The notes under the pieces: generated by a model
Databases searched by the model: none
What the model was told of the DNA's origin: nothing
What the model saw: the letters and a program-made list of their open reading frames with translations, nothing else
Assembly (NCBI RefSeq): GCF_004348735.1
Contig: NZ_SMKT01000002.1
Span: 1 to 64,000, forward strand
From: Actinomadura sp. KC06
Lineage (GTDB): Bacteria; Actinomycetota; Actinomycetes; Streptosporangiales; Streptosporangiaceae
DNA: 64,000 nucleotides
Direction: 5' to 3'
Shown: positions 46,063-52,744 of the stretch, in pieces
Position numbering within the stretch: the first letter of the stretch is position 1
Layout of the letters: each line of letters opens with the position of its first letter
Position numbers and translations under genes: made by a program

Positions 46063-46797
46063 ATGCCGACCATGAGCGAATGGATCACCGTGGACACCGC
46101 CGACGGGCCCATGCGCGTCTACGCGGCGCGCCCCGAGTCCCCCGGCGACCGTGCCGTCGTCGTGCTGCAGGAGGCGTTCGGCGTCAACGACCACATCCAG
46201 GACATCGCGCGGCGGTTCGCGGCGCGCGGCTTCCTCGCCCTCGCGCCCGACCTGTTCCACCGCACCGGCGTCGAGACCCTCGGCTACGACCAGCACGCGG
46301 AGGCGATGCCGCTGATCGGCGCCATCGGGCCGGACGCGATCACCACCGACGTCCGCGCCGTGCTCGACCGCCTGGCCAAGGAGGACGGCATCGGCAGCGA
46401 CCGGACGGCCGTCGTCGGCTTCTGCTTCGGGGGCCGCGCCGCCTTCACCGCCGCCACCGCGATCCCGGGCCTGGCGGCGGCCGTCGTCTTCTACGGTCCG
46501 GGCATCGCGGCCGGGCCGCACGCCGTGCTGGACCGCGCGGCGGCGATCGACGCACCGCTGCTGATGCACGTCGGCTCCGAGGACCCGACCATCCCGTCCG
46601 AGCAGGTCGCCGCGATCGAGACGGCGCTCCGGGACGCGGGCGCCGGCTTCGAGCAGCACGTGTACGAAGGGGCCGGGCACGCCTTCGCCTGCGACGCCCG
46701 GCCGCACATGTACCGGGCCGGGGACGCGTCCGCCGCGTGGGCGCGCACGCACGCCTTCCTCGACCGCCACCTTCCCGGGGAGGCACCCGTCCGATGA
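46063..46797 (+). CDS. Dienelactone hydrolase-family protein
   Basis: This 244-aa alpha/beta hydrolase is of the dienelactone hydrolase type, with the nucleophile Cys in VGFCFGGRAAF near 127, Asp in HVGSEDPTIP and His in EGAGHAFAC. The Cys nucleophile, EAFGVNDHIQD and the length all match carboxymethylenebutenolidase relatives. It would hydrolyse a lactone formed after ring cleavage. It overlaps the second MDR gene by 4 nt. Confidence 0.93.
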   Translation: MPTMSEWITVDTADGPMRVYAARPESPGDRAVVVLQEAFGVNDHIQDIARRFAARGFLALAPDLFHRTGVETLGYDQHAEAMPLIGAIGPDAITTDVRAVLDRLAKEDGIGSDRTAVVGFCFGGRAAFTAATAIPGLAAAVVFYGPGIAAGPHAVLDRAAAIDAPLLMHVGSEDPTIPSEQVAAIETALRDAGAGFEQHVYEGAGHAFACDARPHMYRAGDASAAWARTHAFLDRHLPGEAPVR

Positions 46798-47894
46798 CCT
46801 CCATGCTGGCCGCGCGGGCGCTCCCGGGCTCCGCCGAACTCCACCTGACCAAGACCGCCGTGCCCGAGCCGGGACCGCAGGACGTCCTGGTCAAGGTCGC
46901 CTCCGCCGGGCTCGCGCCCGGGATGATGACGCTGCTGGGACGGGGCGCGTTCAAGCACCTGCCCACCACGCTCGGCCACGAGGCCGCGGGCACGGTCGCC
47001 GCTCTCGGCGCCGACGCGGCGGGGGTCGCGGTGGGCGACCGGGTGCGGATCCACCCCAACCTCACCTGCCGGGACTGCGTCTACTGCCGCACCGACCGCG
47101 AGATGATGTGCGCGCAGCAGGCCATGATCGGGCACGCCGCGTTCGGGGACGTTCCGATGCCGCTGTACGACGCGTACCACGACGGCGGTCTCGCCGAGTT
47201 CGTGCGCGTCCCGCACTGGCTGCTCGACCCGCTGCCCGGGAACGTGAGCTTCGACGTGGGCGCGAAGGTCCACGACCTGGCGAACGCCGTGCGCGCCCTG
47301 AAATGCGCCGACCTGCCGCTCGGCGGGACGCTCGTCGTGACGGCCGCGACCGGGACGATGGGCACCGCCACCGTGAAACTGGCACCGCATTTCGGCGTGG
47401 CCCGGCTCGTCCTCGTCGGGCGCAGCGCCGAACGCCTCGCGGACGTCCGCCGCCTGGCCGGCGACCTGCCCACCGAAACGGTCGCCCTGGACGAGCTGCC
47501 GGACGACTGGGCGACGACCCAGGGCCTGACGCGGCGGCTGCGGGAACTGGCGCCCGAAGGGGCCCACGCCGTGCTCGACTTCGTCCCGGACGGCCCGGTG
47601 ATGGCGCAGGCGACGGCTGCGATGGCGACGGGCGGGACGATGGTGCACATGGGCGCCAACCCCGGCCCGCTGCCGATCCCCGCCCGCGTCCTGATGGTCA
47701 ACTGCTGGCGCGTCGTCGGCACCCGCTCCTGCACCCGCACCGACGCGCGGGAGGTGCTCGCCCTGCTCGGACGGGGCGTCCTGGCCGCCGACGAGCTGAT
47801 CACCCACCGGTTCCCGCTGGCGGAGGCCGGACGCGCCGTCGCCGCCATGCAGAGCCGGAGCGAGCCGATCTGGATGGCGGTCATCAACCCCTAG
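46794..47894 (+). CDS. Zinc-type MDR alcohol dehydrogenase-like protein (second copy)
   Basis: This 366-aa paralogue of the protein at 41738-42835 has structural-zinc Cys in CRDCVYCRTDREMMC and GHEAAG, and again no catalytic-zinc Cys in SAGLAPGMMTLL. The paralogues share HDLxNAVRALKCADLP, the TAATGTMGTATVKLAP segment and the ending EPIWMAV(V/I)NP. It is the last gene of the operon. Its TAG stop shares the palindrome CTAG with the stop of the convergent monooxygenase gene. Confidence 0.9.
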   Translation: MTSMLAARALPGSAELHLTKTAVPEPGPQDVLVKVASAGLAPGMMTLLGRGAFKHLPTTLGHEAAGTVAALGADAAGVAVGDRVRIHPNLTCRDCVYCRTDREMMCAQQAMIGHAAFGDVPMPLYDAYHDGGLAEFVRVPHWLLDPLPGNVSFDVGAKVHDLANAVRALKCADLPLGGTLVVTAATGTMGTATVKLAPHFGVARLVLVGRSAERLADVRRLAGDLPTETVALDELPDDWATTQGLTRRLRELAPEGAHAVLDFVPDGPVMAQATAAMATGGTMVHMGANPGPLPIPARVLMVNCWRVVGTRSCTRTDAREVLALLGRGVLAADELITHRFPLAEAGRAVAAMQSRSEPIWMAVINP

Positions 47895-49423
47895 AGACGT
47901 CGTCCCGTCGTGCGCGCCAGAACGCTGCGGGCATCAACCGCGTCGCCTGCGTCGCCCGCCCATGCCACGTGCTGGTCGGGGCGCACGAGCATCAGCCGGT
48001 CGCCGGGGTCGTCGAACGTGTCGAGCGGGACGCCCGCCCCGGCCGCCGCCTTGACGAAGTCGGCGGCGAGAGCCGTCGAAAGGTCGCCGACCAGGGTGAA
48101 CTCCCGGCCGAGGCGGTCGTAGCGCGACTCGTTCGGACCGAGCCAGCGGTGCGGCATCCGCTCCCCCGCGCCGTCCGACACGACCGGCGAGCCCGCGTAG
48201 GAGTAGCCCAGCACCAGGTCGAGGCTGTGGAACTCGCCGTCCTTTGACCGGTGGACGGCGGCGGCCACGCCCGGACGCGCCGCCTCGAACTCCGCGCCCG
48301 TGCCCGCCAGCCGCGGGTCGGTCAGCTCGGGCGCGAGCGTGGCCATGTTGCGGGCGGCCTCCTCGATGGTCCGCGCGGCGACGGGCCGGCGCTCGGCCTC
48401 GTAGCTGCGCAGCAGCCGCGGACCGGCCCACCCGTTCAGCACGGCGGCGAGCTTCCAGCCGATGTTGACGGCGTCGCCGACGCCGGTGTTGAAGCCGTGG
48501 CCGCCCCACGGCGGGTTCAGGTGCGCGGCGTCCCCGGCGAGGAAGACGCGGTCGCTCGCGTACCGGTCGGCGAGGAGCATCCGCGCCCGCCACGGGTCGG
48601 TCGCGAGGATCTCGGCGTCGACGTCCGCGCCCACCAGGTTGCGGACGATCCGCAGCGGGTCCGCCTCGCCGTCCTCCTGGGCGACGCCCTGGGCGATGCA
48701 CCACCACGTGTCGGCGAGGTCGAGGCGTCCGACCAGGCCGGGCTGGTCCGGGCTCAGGACCCAGTAGTGCACCGCCGGGCCGTGCGGCACGCGATCGGCC
48801 AGGCCGGGCGCGCGGAAGACGATGTTGAAGTTGGGCCGCGCGTCGTCGGCGCCCTCGTATTTCGCGCCGATCGCGGCGCGGGTCGCGCTCCGCGAGCCGT
48901 CGGCGCCGACGACGTACTCGGCGCGGGTCTGCTTCGCCGTCCCGTCCGGGCCCGTCAGGTCGGCGGTGACGCCCGTCCCGTCCTCGCGCAGGCCGGTCAC
49001 GCGCCATTCGGTCAGGAGCGCGGCGTGCGGGGACGCGGCGACGGCGTCCCGGAGCACCTGCTCCACCAGCGGCTGGGCGACCTGCTGGCCGGGCTCGGCG
49101 ACCCGGTCGTCGCCGGTCAGGTCCAGGCCGAAGCAGCCCTGGAAGCGGGTGATCTCCCGGCCCAGCAGGCCGGTGGCGAACACCGCCTCGTCCGACCAGG
49201 CGACCGGCAGCGGCGCGCGGTCGCGGATCACGGCGGCGAGGCCCCACCGGCGGAACAGCTCCATCGTCCGCGCCGAGGTCGTCTTGGCGCGGGGCCGGAG
49301 CCAGGACACCTCGGGACGCGGCTCCACCACCAGGCAGGGCACGCCGTGGTGGGCCAGCTCCAGCGCGGTCGCCAGGCCCACCGGCCCGCCGCCGGCGATC
49401 AGTACGGGCGCGTCCACGCTCAC
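47891..49423 (-). CDS. FAD-dependent aromatic monooxygenase (second)
   Basis: This 510-aa group A flavoprotein hydroxylase has AGGGPVGLATALEL at the N-terminus, GADGSRSATRAAIG near 160 and LAGDAAHLNPPWGGHGFNTGVGDAVNIGWKL near 270. It belongs to the same broad family as the protein at 43523-45088 but is clearly divergent. The GTG at 49423 overlaps the stop of the extradiol dioxygenase gene. Hydroxylase and extradiol dioxygenase encoded together suggest a hydroxylation and meta-cleavage pair. Confidence 0.93.
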   Translation of the reverse strand: MSVDAPVLIAGGGPVGLATALELAHHGVPCLVVEPRPEVSWLRPRAKTTSARTMELFRRWGLAAVIRDRAPLPVAWSDEAVFATGLLGREITRFQGCFGLDLTGDDRVAEPGQQVAQPLVEQVLRDAVAASPHAALLTEWRVTGLREDGTGVTADLTGPDGTAKQTRAEYVVGADGSRSATRAAIGAKYEGADDARPNFNIVFRAPGLADRVPHGPAVHYWVLSPDQPGLVGRLDLADTWWCIAQGVAQEDGEADPLRIVRNLVGADVDAEILATDPWRARMLLADRYASDRVFLAGDAAHLNPPWGGHGFNTGVGDAVNIGWKLAAVLNGWAGPRLLRSYEAERRPVAARTIEEAARNMATLAPELTDPRLAGTGAEFEAARPGVAAAVHRSKDGEFHSLDLVLGYSYAGSPVVSDGAGERMPHRWLGPNESRYDRLGREFTLVGDLSTALAADFVKAAAGAGVPLDTFDDPGDRLMLVRPDQHVAWAGDAGDAVDARSVLARTTGRRL

Positions 49424-50340
49424 CCGCCGTGGACGCCGGTCATCAGCTCGGCCAGGTCGTCGGGACGCAGAAAGGACGGCGGCGGAGGCGGCCCCCAGTT
49501 GAACAGGCCCTTCGCCCCCTCGAAGGTCTCCGGCGTCCAGAGCTGGTCGTCGAGGACGCAGTCCATGTCGGAGTAGTACTCGCAGAAGTTGCCCGCCGGG
49601 TCCTTCAGATACCAGAAGAAGTTGGACCCGGCGTGGTGCCTGCCGAGGCCCCACACGTGCCGTTCGGGATGGTCCGCCAGCATCGCGGTCGCGCCCCGTC
49701 CGACCTCGTCGATGTCGTCCACCTGCCAGGACGTGTGGTGCAGGAACCCGACCGGGGCGGCCAGGACGAGCACGTTGTGGTGATCGGTCGAGCAGCGCAG
49801 GAACGCCCCGGCGCCCTTGATCAGGTCGCTGGTCAGGAAGCCGAGCCCGTCGCGGAAGAACGCGGTGGTCGCGGCGAAGTCGGTGGTGCCCAGCACCGCG
49901 TGCCCGAGCTTGCGCGGCTGGACCGGTCCGGTGCGCAGCACGCCCGGCGCCCGTTCTCCGGAACGTTCCAGGCGACCGGGGCCGTTGTAGCGGGTCGGCG
50001 GGACGGCCTCCTGGCGCAGCCTCGGCTCCACTTCGAGCACGGCCCGCACGCCGGTCGCCGGTTCCACCGCGGTCAGGGTCGTCGCGTCCTGCTCGCAGGC
50101 CACGTCCATGGCGCGCAGCCGCGCCCCGGCCGCGCCCAGGTCGTCGGCCGAGTCCACGCCGATGCGCACCTCGGCGAGCCTGCGGAACGGAGCGGGAACG
50201 AGGCGGAGCTGCCGCCCGCCGTCCCGGGTGCGGAACCAGCCGTCGCCGTCCGGGTTCAGCCCGAACTCGGTGTAGTACGCCGCCGTCCCGGCGACGTCGG
50301 GGACCCCGATGGTCACGGAGCTCAGCCGGTGCAGTGCCAT
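49420..50340 (-). CDS. Extradiol ring-cleavage dioxygenase (two-module VOC)
   Basis: This 306-aa type I extradiol dioxygenase-like protein has two VOC modules. The catalytic C-terminal module supplies His in KLGHAVLGT, His in GFLHHTSWQVDD and Glu in GNFCEYYSDMD, the 2-His-1-carboxylate set for Fe(II) or Mn(II). The family cleaves catechol-type rings next to the diol. It lies between an FAH-family gene and a flavin hydroxylase gene in the same operon, a typical meta-cleavage arrangement. Confidence 0.93.
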   Translation of the reverse strand: MALHRLSSVTIGVPDVAGTAAYYTEFGLNPDGDGWFRTRDGGRQLRLVPAPFRRLAEVRIGVDSADDLGAAGARLRAMDVACEQDATTLTAVEPATGVRAVLEVEPRLRQEAVPPTRYNGPGRLERSGERAPGVLRTGPVQPRKLGHAVLGTTDFAATTAFFRDGLGFLTSDLIKGAGAFLRCSTDHHNVLVLAAPVGFLHHTSWQVDDIDEVGRGATAMLADHPERHVWGLGRHHAGSNFFWYLKDPAGNFCEYYSDMDCVLDDQLWTPETFEGAKGLFNWGPPPPPSFLRPDDLAELMTGVHGG

Positions 50341-50364
50341 GCCATTCCCCTCACACGCATCCCC

Positions 50365-51204
50365 TCACACGAACCGCTGGCGCAGCTCGCCGATGCCCTC
50401 GATCCGGCTGACGAGCTCGTCGCCCGGCGCCAGCCAGCGCTGCGGGGCGCGGCCGAGGCCCACCCCGGCGGGCGTCCCGGTGAACACCAGGTCGCCGGGC
50501 AGCAGCGGCAGCACCGCCGACAGCCGCGCGACCAGCAGCGGGACGGAGAAGATCAGCTCCCGGGTGCGGGCCTTCTGCACCTCCTCGCCGTTGATCGCCG
50601 AGCTCAGCTCCAAGTCGCCGGGGTCGGCGAACTCGTCCGGGGTGACGACCCACGGCCCGGTCGGCGCGAACCCCGGGAACGACTTGCCCAGGCTGAACTG
50701 CGGCGCGGGCCCCGCCATCTGGGATATCCGCTCGGAGATGTCCTGCCCGACGGTCAGGCCCGCGACGTGGTCCCAGCCCTCGTCCTCCGGGACGTTCCGG
50801 GCGCGCCTGCCGATGACCGCGACCAGCTCCACCTCCCAGTCGGTGTGGCCGCCGGGCGGGAGGGCCACCTCGGTGACCGGCCCGGTGATGCTGGTGGCGA
50901 ACTTGGTGAACACCGGCGGCAGCCCGTCCGGCGCGTCGTACCCGGACTCGGCCGCGTGGTCGCGGTAGTTGAGGCCGATGGCGAACACCTGCCTCGGCGC
51001 GGGGACGGGCGCTCCCAGCTCGGCCGGGTCGAAGCCCGCCCCGCCGCCGAGGTCCACGGCGGACGCCCACGCGCGGAAGGCGTCCCACTCCGCGTAGACG
51101 GCCTGCGGATCGGGCCCGAACCGTCCGCCGCTCGCCGCCTCCACGTCCACCGCGCGGTCCCCGTCGAGCAGGACCAAGCGACCTGCGAGGTTGCCGATGC
51201 GCAC
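50365..51204 (-). CDS. Fumarylacetoacetate hydrolase-family protein (second)
   Basis: This 279-aa FAH-fold protein has AIGLNYRDHAAESG, PPVFTKFATSITGP, TDWEVELVAVIG (metal ligands), GQDISERISQ and GDLVFTGTPAGVG. It is only distantly related to the protein at 38940-39761. It probably processes the meta-cleavage product made by the dioxygenase encoded downstream. The GTG at 51204 has AGGAGG upstream. It is the first gene of the minus-strand operon, divergent from the GntR gene. Confidence 0.92.
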   Translation of the reverse strand: MRIGNLAGRLVLLDGDRAVDVEAASGGRFGPDPQAVYAEWDAFRAWASAVDLGGGAGFDPAELGAPVPAPRQVFAIGLNYRDHAAESGYDAPDGLPPVFTKFATSITGPVTEVALPPGGHTDWEVELVAVIGRRARNVPEDEGWDHVAGLTVGQDISERISQMAGPAPQFSLGKSFPGFAPTGPWVVTPDEFADPGDLELSSAINGEEVQKARTRELIFSVPLLVARLSAVLPLLPGDLVFTGTPAGVGLGRAPQRWLAPGDELVSRIEGIGELRQRFV

Positions 51205-51223
51205 CCGTCCTCCTAATTCATCA

Positions 51224-51248
51224 GGATCATTTCGCTCGATAATGATCC
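51224..51248. promoter_or_regulatory. Palindrome GGATCATT-N9-AATGATCC, probable GntR operator
   Basis: A perfect 8-bp inverted repeat, GGATCATT (51224-51231) and AATGATCC (51241-51248), lies in the AT-rich divergent gap between the FAH gene (start 51204) and the GntR gene (start 51316). The position 20 nt upstream of the FAH start suits repression of the operon by the adjacent GntR protein. Confidence 0.72.
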
Positions 51249-51315
51249 CTGGTGAGACGTGGTGTCAAGACCGCCCTCTGCTATTGTGCATGCTGAATTC
51301 GGTGGAGGAGGACGG

Positions 51316-52026
51316 ATGCTCTCTGCGACGCCGGCGAACACCCGGCAGGCCGCCGAGCGGGCCGCCGACCGCATCGCCGGCCTGGCCCGGTCCGCGGAGC
51401 CCGGCACGCGCCTCGGCACCAAGAGCGAGCTGCGCGCGCTGTGCGGGGTCTCGGTCAGCACGTTCAACGAAGCGCTGCGCCTGCTCCAGGCCCGCGGGCT
51501 GGTCTCGGTCCGCCCCGGGCCGGGCGGCGGCCTCTTCGCCGCCGAGCAGTCACCGATGGTGCGGCTCGGCAACACCATGCTCGCGCTGGACGCCGAGCCC
51601 ACCTCCGTCGCCGAGGCCATCCGCATCCGCGACGCCCTCGACCCCCTGCTGATCGAGGACGCCCTCTGGCACGCCTCCCCCGCCGACATCGCGGAGATGC
51701 GCACGATCCTGGACGAGATGGGCCGCGCCGCCGGCGCCGAGGACGCCACCGCCTTCGCCCGCGCGAACTGGCGCCTGCACGCCCGCATCGCGTCGACCAG
51801 CCCGCACGCGCTGCTCCGCGCCCTCTACGCCAGCCTCCTGGACCTCATCGAGGCCCACACCCTGGACGTTCGCCCGGACGGCGTCCGTCCCCTCCCGGAA
51901 TACCTGCGCGAACGCCACCGCCTCCACACCGACCTCATCGACGCCGTGGCCCGCCACGACCGCGACGCCGCCATGCACCTGATCCACACCCACAAGACGG
52001 CCGGCGACCCCGGCGCCACCGAATGA
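51316..52026 (+). CDS. GntR/FadR-family transcriptional regulator
   Basis: This 236-aa regulator has an N-terminal winged helix (TKSELRALCGVSVSTFNEALRLLQARGLVSVRPGPGGGLF, residues about 35-75) and a C-terminal all-helical FCD-type effector domain (RIRDALDPLLIEDALW...; metal-type His in RLHARIAS and ERHRLHTDL). ATG 51316 with GGAGGAGGACGG upstream is preferred to the in-frame start at 51259. It probably controls the divergent FAH/dioxygenase/hydroxylase operon via the palindrome at 51224-51248. Confidence 0.93.
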   Translation: MLSATPANTRQAAERAADRIAGLARSAEPGTRLGTKSELRALCGVSVSTFNEALRLLQARGLVSVRPGPGGGLFAAEQSPMVRLGNTMLALDAEPTSVAEAIRIRDALDPLLIEDALWHASPADIAEMRTILDEMGRAAGAEDATAFARANWRLHARIASTSPHALLRALYASLLDLIEAHTLDVRPDGVRPLPEYLRERHRLHTDLIDAVARHDRDAAMHLIHTHKTAGDPGATE

Positions 52027-52044
52027 TCCGCACGTCCGACGGCA

Positions 52045-52062
52045 GCCCGGTGCGGGCCGGGC
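52045..52062. terminator. Short GC hairpin between convergent genes
   Basis: GCCCGG (52045-52050) and CCGGGC (52057-52062) make a 6-bp stem with a 6-nt loop in the 51-nt gap between the GntR gene and the convergent secreted-protein gene. There is no T-tract. It is a weak candidate for a bidirectional terminator. Confidence 0.4.
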
Positions 52063-52077
52063 CGCCGCGACCCGGAA

Positions 52078-52602
52078 CTACCAGGTGTGAGCCACATCGA
52101 CGACGAGCCGCGTGCCGCCGCCGTCACGCGGAAGCGTGAGGACCCGGAACGGCAGGCGTGCCCGCACGCCCACGCCGATCGTCGTCTGGCTCTCGAACGA
52201 ACCCGCCCCCGCTACCTGCCGGAACGTGGTGTAGCCGGAGACGTCGGCCAGGTTGGACGAGGTGGCCGGGAATCCCGGAGCGGTCGCCGCCTGCACGATG
52301 ATCCGCAGCTTGGCGCCGCCACGCAGCGGAACCGGCTTGCCCGAACCTTCCTGGACCACCTCGTCGACGTACTCGGCCAGGTATCCGTAGCCGGATCCCG
52401 CCACCTCGACGACCAGCCGGTCGTAACAGGTCTGCCGGCCGGTGCGGACCCGCTCCAGCGGCCCCTCCGAGTAGTCGCCCAGCGCGCCCTTCGGCAGCGA
52501 TCCCCACGTGGTGTCGCACGCGGCCGACGCCGGCGTGCCCATCACTCCGATGAGAGCGACCGACATGACAAGTGTCAGCACCCCCGCGAACAATGCGCGC
52601 AT
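52078..52602 (-). CDS. Secreted AMIN-like domain protein
   Basis: This 174-aa exported protein has a signal peptide (about residues 1-28, MRALFAGVLTLVMSVALIG... ending PASA-A). The mature part has two Cys (ACDTTWG and RQTCYDRLVVEVAG) and a beta-rich segment ending FRVLTLPRDGGGTRLVVDVAHTW, which matches small actinobacterial AMIN-like cell-envelope proteins. The function is unknown. The ATG at 52602 has GGGAGG upstream. It is a single gene, unrelated in theme to its neighbours. Confidence 0.85.
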   Translation of the reverse strand: MRALFAGVLTLVMSVALIGVMGTPASAACDTTWGSLPKGALGDYSEGPLERVRTGRQTCYDRLVVEVAGSGYGYLAEYVDEVVQEGSGKPVPLRGGAKLRIIVQAATAPGFPATSSNLADVSGYTTFRQVAGAGSFESQTTIGVGVRARLPFRVLTLPRDGGGTRLVVDVAHTW

Positions 52603-52744
52603 TGTGAACCTCCCGCGCAACTGACATCAATTGCTGAGGTAGACGCCTCGTTTCCGGGGGTGGTTGGCTCGGCGCCTAGTCCGCATGCGGCCGACGGCCC
52701 GCCACGCGCCGCCAGGGCGCGGACGCCCGCCCGCGGGCCTGCCA
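52603..52744. other. Upstream region of the secreted-protein gene
   Basis: This 142-nt gap separates the secreted-protein start from the stop of the AceE-like gene. It holds the Shine-Dalgarno GGGAGG and presumably the promoter of the secreted-protein gene. No further gene or clear repeat is visible. Confidence 0.5.
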
